64,000 bases of DNA from an uncultured Erythrobacter sp. (GTDB lineage: Bacteria > Pseudomonadota > Alphaproteobacteria > Sphingomonadales > Sphingomonadaceae): assembly GCF_947497915.1 (NCBI RefSeq), contig NZ_CANMIJ010000001.1, positions 721,501-785,500 of the forward strand. Direction: 5' to 3'. This document shows positions 17,149-25,122 of this stretch, one piece after another (position 1 is the first letter of the stretch; every line of letters begins with the position of its first letter). The notes beneath the pieces were generated by a model that searched no databases, was not told the origin of the DNA, and saw only the letters and a list, made by a program, of their open reading frames with translations. The position numbers and the translations under genes are program-made.

Positions 17149-18006
17149 TTACGCGCTTTCGGGCGCGGTTGTTTCAGCAGGCTTTGCCGGGCGACCAAAC
17201 ATGATCAACGGCTTTGCATTCTTACGGAACTCTTCTTTGTAGCGCGGGTGCTCCGTGCCCATCATCTTGTCCCACCAGGTGAAATAGAACCCGTAATTGT
17301 GACCCGAAGAGTGGTGCAGATCGTGATGCGTCGTGGTGCTGATCCAGCTGGTGAGTGGGTTATCAACCCAGCCCGCAGGGAACAGCTCGCTGCCCGCATG
17401 CGCCATCACGTTGCGGATGATCTGGTGCCACAGATACAGCAGGATCGCATATCCAGCGTAGGAGATGCCAAGCTGGCTGGTGACCAGCAGGAACAAGGGA
17501 ACGTACGCCGCCTCCAAAAACGCCTCGGTGCTGGCAAAGCTGTACGCGGTCCACGGCGTTGGCGTGCGCGATTTGTGGTGATGCATATGCGTTGATTTGA
17601 ACAACATCTTCGTATGCATGCCGCGGTGGAGCCAATAGAAATAGGCATCGTGCGCGACCACCATAACTGCAAACTGCCACGCAATCGTGAGCGGTGCCGG
17701 ATTATCGAGGTGGAAGTTGATGACGCCCATCTCGCGCCCGATCAGCGTCGCCAGCGTCGTCACCGCGAACACCAGAATAGTGCGACCTGACGATAGAACC
17801 TCGCGGCGATAGTCAGCGGCGCTCGCTTTCCTTGCGCGCTGGATGCGGCGATTGCTTGCCCATGTGCTGAATACGAAAAGAAACAGCGTTAGCGCGCCTG
17901 CTGCGATCAGATAGCGGCCACCGTCGAAATAGATGACATTCATGAAATGCGAGCCGACCCGGTCAAGGGCGGTGGCAAAATTCACAGTCTGTTCCGGTGC
18001 CGTCAT
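17149..18006 (-). CDS. Sterol desaturase/fatty acid hydroxylase superfamily membrane di-iron protein
   Basis: 285-residue integral membrane oxygenase. The eight-histidine di-iron signature is present: HDAYFYWLHRGMH (119-131), HMHHH (140-144) and HHDLHH (227-232), with four to five hydrophobic segments. The superfamily includes carotenoid, sterol and sphingolipid hydroxylases; the substrate cannot be read, though a lipid is most likely. The ATG at 18006 has a good TTAGGAG site. The membrane-bound AraC-type regulator lies 105 nt upstream on the same strand and may control it. Confidence 0.87.
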   Translation of the reverse strand: MTAPEQTVNFATALDRVGSHFMNVIYFDGGRYLIAAGALTLFLFVFSTWASNRRIQRARKASAADYRREVLSSGRTILVFAVTTLATLIGREMGVINFHLDNPAPLTIAWQFAVMVVAHDAYFYWLHRGMHTKMLFKSTHMHHHKSRTPTPWTAYSFASTEAFLEAAYVPLFLLVTSQLGISYAGYAILLYLWHQIIRNVMAHAGSELFPAGWVDNPLTSWISTTTHHDLHHSSGHNYGFYFTWWDKMMGTEHPRYKEEFRKNAKPLIMFGRPAKPAETTAPESA

Positions 18007-18111
18007 GGCGCGTCTCCTAAGCGGTTGATGTCCGCTGTATGAGGCACGCTATCACAAACCTCTCCGCACACCCGCAAAATCCGCATCAATTCCGAAATTG
18101 GCTATGCTTTT

Positions 18112-19194
18112 TCAGTTTTGACTAGGGGCATCGTCCCACACGTCCTCGCTATCGCTGAAGGATAAGCGTCTGAATTCACTTGGCGTTGTGCCTGTTTCGG
18201 ATCGGAATGCCCGATTGAATGTGGGGAGCGAGTTATACCCGAGATCCATCGCAATCGTTAGGACGGGCAGATCGACGTCATCGGGACTCGCAAGCTTTTC
18301 GCGCGCCTCGGCGATGCGGTGGCGGTTCAGGAAGGCGGAGAAATTGCGGTGCCCAAGACGCCGATTGATCAAAGCGCGCAGGCGGTGTTCCGGCGTGTCG
18401 AGATGATCCGCCAATCCCGCGATGGTCAGGCCCGGCTCACGGTAAGTCCCATCCGCCATTGCTGTCTTAAGCTTGTCGTGCAGCACTTGTTCGGATGGTG
18501 TCAGGTCGAGCGGTTTTGGCAGGTCCTCGGGCGGAGCACCTTGCTCTTCCTTGGTCGGTAAAAGGTCGGGTTCGGTGCGGAATAGGGCGAGCGCAGCAAA
18601 CAGCATCATGATCAGGATGATCACCGAATTGAGCAGAGAAACGGGCGGCCAGCTGCTGTCAAAGTCGGTCACCATTTCTGCCAGCTCCACGAGCAATATC
18701 TGGCCTGCTTGCGCTGCGACAAGCAACGGCAGCCACAGTCGAACGATCCGGCGCTGTTCAACCAGATCATCGTCACGCTCAAACACTCCGACACGAACAA
18801 GATCGGCAATCAAGGCAAGCGCAACGACGTGCAACAGGATGAACCCGAACGTTCCGGTTACGGGCACGAAGTTCGAAAGAAACCAGCCCAGTGTCATCAC
18901 CGCTGCGGCAGTCAGCATGATCCTTTGTTGCGGCTCCCGCTCGAAAAGTCGGCGGCCAAACAACCATATCCAGAACGGGGTTGAAAGTGACACAAGATCG
19001 ATCAACGGGTCGATCGGATTTTGCGGGGTCATCAACGGGGTCGAGTTCAGCAGGTAACCGATCACACCGATCAGCATCCCGATCAGCGGGAGCCGCATGG
19101 ATAGCCGCACTTCGCTGGCGACGACCATTGCGATCAGCGTCAGACCGCTGCCTATGGCCAACACGCGCACCAGAAAAATCCAGTTCTCGATCAT
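18112..19194 (-). CDS. Membrane-anchored AraC-family transcriptional regulator
   Basis: 360 residues in two parts. The N-terminal 215 residues form about seven membrane helices (for example RVLAIGSGLTLIAMVVA, LPLIGMLIGVIGYLL, SLLNSVIILIMMLFAALALF). After a Pro/Glu-rich linker comes a C-terminal AraC HTH pair: LTIAGLADHLDTPEHRLRALIN and TIAMDLGYNSLPTFNRAFRSETGTTPSEFR. A membrane-embedded sensor fused directly to a DNA-binding domain implies signal detection in or across the inner membrane. ATG 19194 overlaps the helicase stop as ATGA, so translation is coupled. A TTG at 19203 is in frame but less likely. Confidence 0.88.
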   Translation of the reverse strand: MIENWIFLVRVLAIGSGLTLIAMVVASEVRLSMRLPLIGMLIGVIGYLLNSTPLMTPQNPIDPLIDLVSLSTPFWIWLFGRRLFEREPQQRIMLTAAAVMTLGWFLSNFVPVTGTFGFILLHVVALALIADLVRVGVFERDDDLVEQRRIVRLWLPLLVAAQAGQILLVELAEMVTDFDSSWPPVSLLNSVIILIMMLFAALALFRTEPDLLPTKEEQGAPPEDLPKPLDLTPSEQVLHDKLKTAMADGTYREPGLTIAGLADHLDTPEHRLRALINRRLGHRNFSAFLNRHRIAEAREKLASPDDVDLPVLTIAMDLGYNSLPTFNRAFRSETGTTPSEFRRLSFSDSEDVWDDAPSQN

Positions 19195-21857
19195 GGCATC
19201 CAATCTGGCGGTTCAAGGTCGGCATTGCCAGCGCTTTGAGCAGGCATGGCCGTGCGTTCGCCGATTTCGCCGTTTTTGATGCGTTCCAAAGCCTCATCGA
19301 GAGTGAGGCGGTGAACGGCAGTTCCTTCGGGAAAGGCGCTCAGCAATCGGCTGGGGAACGCGGAGGAAAGCACGACGAAATGGCCGTGATCATCCTTGTT
19401 TCGAATGAGCCGTCCAAAAGCCTGCGCCAATCGTGCGCGGATGATCCGGTCATCATATTGCCCGCCTGCGCCGGACGCGGCGCGGCGTGCCTTGTGCAGA
19501 ATATCGGGGCGGGGCCACGGCACCGCTTCCAAGGCGACACAGCGAAGCGAGCGTCCCGGCACGTCGACCCCGTCACGCAGGGCATCGGTGCCGAGTAAAC
19601 TGGCGCGCGGATCATCGCGGAAGATATCCACCAGCGTTCCGGTGTCGATAGGATCCACATGCTGCGCATAAATCGGCAGGCCTTCGCGAGCCAAGCGGTC
19701 TGCAATGCGGCCATGCACCGCGCGCATCCGGCGGATGGCGGTGAACAGGCCGAGTACGCCGCCCTCGGATGCCTCGATAATGCGCGCATAAGCACCGGCA
19801 AGGCCGGGCAGGTCGCCTTTCTTCACGTCGGTGACGATGAGAACTTCGGCGCGTGCGGCATAGTCAAACGGGCTTTGCGCAGCGGATAGCATCGGCTGCG
19901 TTTCGACATGCGCCGCGCCGCTTCGGCCAATCGCGCTTTCCCAGGGATCGCCCGCTTGCGAGCCGATCCGGTCTGTCAGCGTAGCACTGGTCAGCATCAC
20001 CCCGTGCGCAGGCTCAAGCACGACCTTTGCAAACGGCTTCATCGGATCGAGCCAGCGGCGATGGATCGCAACATCAAATTCGCGCGCATCGGAGCGGTCG
20101 ACGGCGAGCCAATCGACGAATTCGGGATCAGCAGGCCCGCCGAGCCGCGCTAGCAGCGCTTCCCAAGCGGCCAGCAAATCGATCCGCCACGCCAGCGAGT
20201 GCCGTGCGCCTTCGATCCGGTTTCGACCTTGCCCGTCAAGCCAGTCCGGCGGGTCGGCCATGATCGCCTCAAGCCGTCCGCCGAGCCGGATGAGCGGGGT
20301 TCGGATCGCCGCCAATGCTTCAGCAGCGCCGCCTGCTGCCTCGATCACTTCGCCCGGCAATCCGCCTGCTTCGGTTTCAATGCCATAGCCCGCTTCCTGC
20401 CCGCCGCTTTCATCGCGGGCGTAGGTCGCCCCGCGCACCGCGGCGAGCAGAGCTTCGATGGGGCCGGAAGGCTCGCCTTCGACCAAGCGCTGCAGCCAGC
20501 CTTCGCCCGGCAATGCCGCGCCTGCCTCGCACGCATCCTCGATGGCTTCGCCGCCTTCATCGTCATAGCTCGCCACATCAGCAAGCCGCGCCGCAAGACC
20601 GCGCCTGCGTCCGCGATTTTTACGCTCTGGGCCCATGATCCAGCGGCGAAGCTCGATGGCTTCCTGTCCGGATAAGGTCGCAGCAAAGGTCGAATCCGCT
20701 GCTTCGAAAACGTGATGGCCTTCGTCAAAAATCAGCCGGGTGGGGCGCTGAGCATGGTCGCGACCGCGCGCCGCATTGACCATGACGAGCGCATGGTTTG
20801 CAATCACCAGATCGGCCTGAGCGCTGTCGCGCGCCGCGCGTTCAATAAAGCACTTTCTGTAATGCGGGCATCCGGCATAGATGCATTCTCCGCGTTGGTC
20901 GGTCAGCGCCGCGATGCCGCGTTTGCGAAAGAGTGTGCCGAGCCAACCGGGCAGGTCGCCGCCAATCATATCGCCGTCGCGGGTAAAGGCGGCCCAACGC
21001 GCGACCAGCTGCGCAAGGATCGCCGGCCGTCCGGCAAATCCCCCTTGCAGAGCGTCCTCTAAATTGAGCAGGCAAAGGTAATTCTCACGCCCTTTGCGCA
21101 CCACGACAGGCGGGGTGTTGTCGGGGCGTTTTGCGGGCCAAGCGCGCCTGCTCTCACTGCGCAATTGGCGTTGCAGATTCTTCGTAAAGGTGGACACCCA
21201 CACTGTGCCGCCAGATGCCGCCGCCCATAAAGACGACGGCGCGAGATAGCCGAGCGTTTTGCCAATGCCCGTGCCAGCCTGTGCCAAAGCGACATGCGGC
21301 AATTCACGCTTGTCACGCGGGGCGAAAATACGCGCAGTGTCTTTGGCATAGTTGCGCTGGCCCTCGCGTTTTTCTGATCCTTCTCCGGTAAGGTGGTCCA
21401 GCTGTGCGAGGATGTCCTCATCGGGCAATTCAACCTGACGGGGCGATCCGCGCTCTGGCGCTTCCTCCCATTCGGGTAGGGTCGCGAACAGCCATTTCTC
21501 GGCTTTCTCCGGCCGGGCGATATGCGGTTTGAGCACCTGTGCCCATGGCCAGCGTAGCCGCTCCATGCTTTGTAAAGTGCTCCACGCGCCTTGCCGTTCA
21601 AACCATTCGGGATCTTCGCATGAGGCGATCATCGCGCCCGCCGCGCGCTGCAGAAACGCTGGAACATGCTCGTCGCCGCCGGGCTCTTCCAACTCAAGCG
21701 CCTGCGCCAATCCGCGCGGTGTTGGCACGCAGAACCGCGCGGGATGCACAAAGGCGAACAATTCCAGCAGGTCAAGGCCGGATAGATCGGGATAGCCCAA
21801 TCTGCTCGCCACCAGCGGCGCGTTCAGGATCAGAACCGGCGTGTCAGATGCCGCCAT
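19191..21857 (-). CDS. ATP-dependent DNA helicase, DinG/XPD (Rad3) family
   Basis: 888-residue superfamily 2 helicase. Walker A is AGTGIGKT (about 194-201) and the DEAH-type box is DEGH (about 378-381). Four cysteines at about 262, 325, 330 and 336 (C...CIYAGC...C) form the expected [4Fe-4S] cluster, and the late motifs include LLGTDALRDGVDVPG and QAFGRLIRN. E. coli DinG unwinds R-loops and D-loops with 5'-3' polarity; this protein probably acts similarly in repair. The ATG at 21857 follows AAAGGCG; the frame open to 22028 adds unlikely sequence. The overlap with the AraC-type regulator is unusual company for this gene. Confidence 0.9.
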   Translation of the reverse strand: MAASDTPVLILNAPLVASRLGYPDLSGLDLLELFAFVHPARFCVPTPRGLAQALELEEPGGDEHVPAFLQRAAGAMIASCEDPEWFERQGAWSTLQSMERLRWPWAQVLKPHIARPEKAEKWLFATLPEWEEAPERGSPRQVELPDEDILAQLDHLTGEGSEKREGQRNYAKDTARIFAPRDKRELPHVALAQAGTGIGKTLGYLAPSSLWAAASGGTVWVSTFTKNLQRQLRSESRRAWPAKRPDNTPPVVVRKGRENYLCLLNLEDALQGGFAGRPAILAQLVARWAAFTRDGDMIGGDLPGWLGTLFRKRGIAALTDQRGECIYAGCPHYRKCFIERAARDSAQADLVIANHALVMVNAARGRDHAQRPTRLIFDEGHHVFEAADSTFAATLSGQEAIELRRWIMGPERKNRGRRRGLAARLADVASYDDEGGEAIEDACEAGAALPGEGWLQRLVEGEPSGPIEALLAAVRGATYARDESGGQEAGYGIETEAGGLPGEVIEAAGGAAEALAAIRTPLIRLGGRLEAIMADPPDWLDGQGRNRIEGARHSLAWRIDLLAAWEALLARLGGPADPEFVDWLAVDRSDAREFDVAIHRRWLDPMKPFAKVVLEPAHGVMLTSATLTDRIGSQAGDPWESAIGRSGAAHVETQPMLSAAQSPFDYAARAEVLIVTDVKKGDLPGLAGAYARIIEASEGGVLGLFTAIRRMRAVHGRIADRLAREGLPIYAQHVDPIDTGTLVDIFRDDPRASLLGTDALRDGVDVPGRSLRCVALEAVPWPRPDILHKARRAASGAGGQYDDRIIRARLAQAFGRLIRNKDDHGHFVVLSSAFPSRLLSAFPEGTAVHRLTLDEALERIKNGEIGERTAMPAQSAGNADLEPPDWMP

Positions 21858-22075
21858 GATCGCATCGCCTTTCGACACCGCCCCCGTCGCACCTGTGGGT
21901 GATCGCAGCCAGTTGCCGCCATGATTGGCGTGCAAAGCGGGCAAAGGGACCGGTTCAGAGGAGGGCGATGCGGGGGGATTCACGCCGATACAAATGCGCA
22001 AATGCATACCAAAAGTAAACGATTGCACGCCACACTTCCGTGCAGAATTTGGCTGTCTGGGTAGAGGAGAATGAG

Positions 22076-22507
22076 ATGCGATTTGGAATTGGCTTTATCG
22101 CCGCGGCTTTGATTGCCGGCGCGCCCGCCGCACTCGCGCAGGACGTAAAAATTTCTCCCGATCAAGCTAACAGCAAGACGCAGGCTGCCGCCGGCACAGT
22201 TCAGGCGCATATAAACGCTTATCGCAGCCGCAATTTGACGCAGTTTGTGAACACATTTGCTCCTAATGCGGTCGTCACCATGAACGGCGTGACGTTGGCC
22301 AATGGACGTCAGGAAATCCGCGAGCTTTATCGGCTGAATTTCACCGATGCGGCCCCGCAAATCCGCGTCGATCGAAGCGGGATGAACGGCGATAACGTCT
22401 ATCTGTCGGTCGCCTATGCCTTTGCCGATGGCACCGAGACATGCTGTTCCTATTCTGAATATCAAATCGTTGGCGGTCAGATCACCCGGCTCGACACCCA
22501 AGGTTAG
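22076..22507 (+). CDS. Exported SnoaL/NTF2-like protein
   Basis: 143-residue secreted protein with signal peptide MRFGIGFIAAALIAGAPAALA, cleaved before QDV. The mature part resembles the NTF2/SnoaL fold: a helix with VQAHINAYRSRNLTQFVNTFAPNAVV, then strands through GRQEIRELYRLNF. This fold is used for binding pockets or small enzymes, so the specific role is unknown. Two cysteines are adjacent (TCCSY). The ATG at 22076 follows AGAGGAGAATGAG. It is divergent from the helicase and followed by the TM2 gene after 61 nt. Confidence 0.7.
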   Translation: MRFGIGFIAAALIAGAPAALAQDVKISPDQANSKTQAAAGTVQAHINAYRSRNLTQFVNTFAPNAVVTMNGVTLANGRQEIRELYRLNFTDAAPQIRVDRSGMNGDNVYLSVAYAFADGTETCCSYSEYQIVGGQITRLDTQG

Positions 22508-22568
22508 CGCATAAAAGGCTCTTTAACCCCTTCAAGCTATTGCGAATGTTCAGGTTTCGGAGGGTTTG

Positions 22569-23189
22569 ATGGGTTTTGGACGCAAAGGCTTGCCTGCGGG
22601 TGAAGTTGCCGCACCAATAGCAGCCGGATTTGGCAAAGCACCGAGCGCGGGCGGTGAGCCGCAAATGTCAGACGATGAACTCGCCGCAAAGCGCGAGGCT
22701 TTCATCGCCAGTGAACGCGCGCGCAAAGCCGGATTATCGCAGCCAACCACGTTCAATCCGGCGGACACCAAAGGGCCGCGATCCACCACTTTCGATCATT
22801 TGCGCAATGATGCGCGTCCGGCTTCTCCGCTCGCGTCGCGGTTTCAGGAAAGCGTGCCTGCATCATCGCCGCGCGCTTCTATTCGCGCTCGTAAGACATC
22901 GATGTTTGGCCCGCCGGAGAAACGGCATGTCGGTATCGCCTATCTGTGCTGGTTTGTGCTGGGTCAGGTTTCGCTTCACCGGTTTTACTGCGGCGATACG
23001 AAAGGCGCGATTGCGCAAGTTGCGACATTCGGCTTTGCGCTGCTGGCTTTGCTCACAGGCTCGATCATCGGGATGGTTGCCTTCGGAATCTGGGCGCTGT
23101 GGATCTTCGCTGATCTGTTCCTGATCCCCGGCATTCTGCGCCGTTTCCAGCGTGAGCATCGCGACATGTCGAGCAGCGTCTTCGCCTGA
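22569..23189 (+). CDS. TM2-domain membrane protein
   Basis: 206 residues. The N-terminal 115 residues are polar and low in complexity with many Ala, Arg, Ser and Pro. The C-terminus is a TM2 domain with two helices: KRHVGIAYLCWFVLGQVSLHRFYCGDTKGAI and a second segment ending IFADLFLIPG, including the HRFYCG turn typical of the family. Its biochemical role is unknown. The start is ATG 22569 with GGAGGG 4 nt before it. A TTG one codon upstream is in frame. Confidence 0.82.
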   Translation: MGFGRKGLPAGEVAAPIAAGFGKAPSAGGEPQMSDDELAAKREAFIASERARKAGLSQPTTFNPADTKGPRSTTFDHLRNDARPASPLASRFQESVPASSPRASIRARKTSMFGPPEKRHVGIAYLCWFVLGQVSLHRFYCGDTKGAIAQVATFGFALLALLTGSIIGMVAFGIWALWIFADLFLIPGILRRFQREHRDMSSSVFA

Positions 23190-23202
23190 TCTCCAAATGC
23201 AA

Positions 23203-23242
23203 AGAGGGACAGCAAACCGCATTGCTGCGGCGCTGCCCCTCT
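23203..23242. terminator. Hairpin between convergent genes
   Basis: Arms AGAGGGACAGC (23203-23213) and GCTGCCCCTCT (23232-23242) pair at 10 of 11 positions around an 18-nt loop. A second small hairpin TAGGGC-AAAGT-GCCCTA follows at 23254-23270. They lie in the 92-nt space between the TM2 gene and the convergent outer-membrane gene, the place expected for a bidirectional terminator, but there is no T tract. Confidence 0.45.
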
Positions 23243-23281
23243 CCTGCGACCCTTAGGGCAAAGTGCCCTAGGGCTAGCTCG

Positions 23282-24373
23282 TTAGAACGCCTTTTGCAGG
23301 CCGACTGTCATTGTGAAATCGGTTGGCATTTGCGGGCCGTTCAAATCCTGAACCACGGGCAGGCCGCCTTCGAGACCCAGCCGCCAGCCTTTCAGAGAGC
23401 CGCCCGTCGCAGCGAAATTTACACCAGCAAAGGCCGTTATCGTTTCGCCGCCTTGGAAATTGGGATTGGCGGTTTGAACCGGGCCAGCAATGGCAGGATC
23501 AATTCCGTCAACGCGTCCTACCGTTTCGGCCTGAATGCGGCCTGAAAGCGCGACGCCTTGCGTAAGCGATGCCTGCACCCACGCGGTTGCAAGGGCGCGG
23601 TTGCCATAGGAATACCCTTCGTCATTATCGCCAAGACGCACGGCTCCCTTGATCTGCGCGCCCCAGGCAAAGCTGTCATTGCGATCCGAATAGGTGATGC
23701 CCGGTTCGAGGTCGAACGTGCCCGATCCGATCTGCATCGGATACGGCGTGCGCACCGTCGGTGTGCCGCCCATCGGGGTGAGAATTTGCGCTTCCTCCGT
23801 GATGGTGCCCGTCGGGACCGAGACGCCAGCATTGATGTGCACATTGTCTGTTAAGCCGATAAGCGCGGCGACCTTGGTATCGCCAAGGTCGGCCGTGGTG
23901 GTACGAAATTCGCCGAGACGCGTCGTTCCCATGCCGCCTTGGAACGTGATGTGGTCCATTTCTTTAGTCACGTAATTGCCCATCACCATCAGCGTTACCT
24001 GATCGGACAGGCCGTACATGATACCCGCCATATGCATGTCCATCCGCATGCTGGTTGGCACGATGTGGAGTGTTGGAGGCTGGCCCGGTGCACCGAAGAA
24101 ACGGTTTGGTGCAGTCGTCGCGACTGTTTCTGGCGTGACGTCGTCTGTGCCGATCTGAATGCCTGCCATATCCATATGCATCAGGCGGTAGCTGACCATC
24201 CATTCGCCTTGCTTGTGGCGGTGATCACCCATGACGCCGATAGGGGCATGGCCCAAAGCGTTCACTTCATATGTATCGCCGTCGTCGTGGCCTTCATCGG
24301 CAACAGCAGGTGCAGCGCCGAAAACGGCACCGGTTACAGCGAGCATGCTGCCCGCTTTCAAAAACGTGTTCAT
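23282..24373 (-). CDS. Outer-membrane transporter-like protein, Met/His-rich
   Basis: 363-residue exported protein with signal MNTFLKAGSMLAVTGAVFGAAPAVA. It ends VGLQKAF, an aromatic C-terminus as in beta-barrels, and has alternating strands throughout (GWGAQ, LPVVQDL). It resembles an uncharacterised family usually labelled transporter or phenol-degradation MetA-like. Met/His clusters are striking: HMDMAG and SMRMDMHMAG near residues 65 and 108, plus the acidic/His mature N-terminus DEGHDDGD. Together with the Cys/His-rich gene 30 nt upstream this suggests handling of copper or another soft metal, which is inference only. Confidence 0.65.
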   Translation of the reverse strand: MNTFLKAGSMLAVTGAVFGAAPAVADEGHDDGDTYEVNALGHAPIGVMGDHRHKQGEWMVSYRLMHMDMAGIQIGTDDVTPETVATTAPNRFFGAPGQPPTLHIVPTSMRMDMHMAGIMYGLSDQVTLMVMGNYVTKEMDHITFQGGMGTTRLGEFRTTTADLGDTKVAALIGLTDNVHINAGVSVPTGTITEEAQILTPMGGTPTVRTPYPMQIGSGTFDLEPGITYSDRNDSFAWGAQIKGAVRLGDNDEGYSYGNRALATAWVQASLTQGVALSGRIQAETVGRVDGIDPAIAGPVQTANPNFQGGETITAFAGVNFAATGGSLKGWRLGLEGGLPVVQDLNGPQMPTDFTMTVGLQKAF

Positions 24374-24403
24374 TACATTCTCCTAAGATCTGAATTGGGG
24401 TGT

Positions 24404-24778
24404 TCAGACCAGGAGTGGCGGCCCTGTTGCTTCGTAAGCGGGAAAAGGCGGCCGTGTCGCAAGGGCGCGGATCGCCGCGGGCTGCGGCACTTCACGTGTC
24501 AAGCTGGCGGCTGCGAAAGAGGCCGCCTCAGGCGGCAGTGTCGGGCCGCAGGCAGAGCAGCACGGATTTGCGCTGTTGCTATCGGAGTGCCCGCCATGCG
24601 CGTCTTCTGGGCCAGCTGCTTCATGAGTGTGTTCGTGATCTTCACCGAGGCTGGTGGCTTCCACTCCGACCGTCGCGGCCTGAGCCATATCCAGACAGCA
24701 CGGCGCGCCAAACACTGTGCGGACAGCGACCGCCATCAGCATCAAGGTCAACAGGAAGGGGCGCGCACTTTGATACAT
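24404..24778 (-). CDS. Small exported Cys/His-rich protein (DUF2946-like)
   Basis: 124-residue protein with an N-terminal hydrophobic segment (ARPFLLTLMLMAVAVRTVFG), then APCCLDM, a His/Glu stretch EDHEHTHEAAGPEDAHGGHSD and NPCCSACGP, ending in a Pro-rich tail (PPFPAYEATGPPLLV). The paired cysteines and histidines look like metal ligands. The pattern resembles DUF2946 family proteins, but I am not certain of the family. ATG 24778 has only a weak ribosome site (GAGAATG). It directly precedes the outer-membrane gene on the same strand and is probably co-transcribed. Confidence 0.6.
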   Translation of the reverse strand: MYQSARPFLLTLMLMAVAVRTVFGAPCCLDMAQAATVGVEATSLGEDHEHTHEAAGPEDAHGGHSDSNSANPCCSACGPTLPPEAASFAAASLTREVPQPAAIRALATRPPFPAYEATGPPLLV

Positions 24779-25122
24779 TATTACATTCTCTAGCCCGATA
24801 AATGCACGCTGCAAGCCATGGTTCCGCCATGTCATCATTCCTTCGACGAACCGGCGTAGATATCGCCCGAGCTAACGGAAACTGTCCTACACACACCTCG
24901 CCGTGTAATTAGGAACCTGATGAGCGTCCTGAGCATTCGGCAATTGAGCTGGATCAGTGTCAAGCACGCCCAGCACAAGCAATTGATTGAGAATAAACGA
25001 TAAGTGGCTGTAGAATGCGCTTGGCACATCGCCAAAGTGTCAAGCGTATCCTACAATTCTGAAACGCCCGATGCGCCTTCGCGCTTGCAACATCGCCAAC
25101 CTTCCATAAAAGCCGCCACACT
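24779..25122. other. 344-nt divergent intergenic region
   Basis: Region between the Cys/His-rich exported gene and lysS. No credible coding frame is seen: the short frames have atypical composition and no ribosome sites. Promoters for both flanking genes must lie here. TTGACA-like hexamers occur on the minus strand at 24963-24958 and 25043-25038, but neither has a good -10, and a TACAAT sits at 25052-25057 on the plus strand. I could not assign them firmly. Confidence 0.4.
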
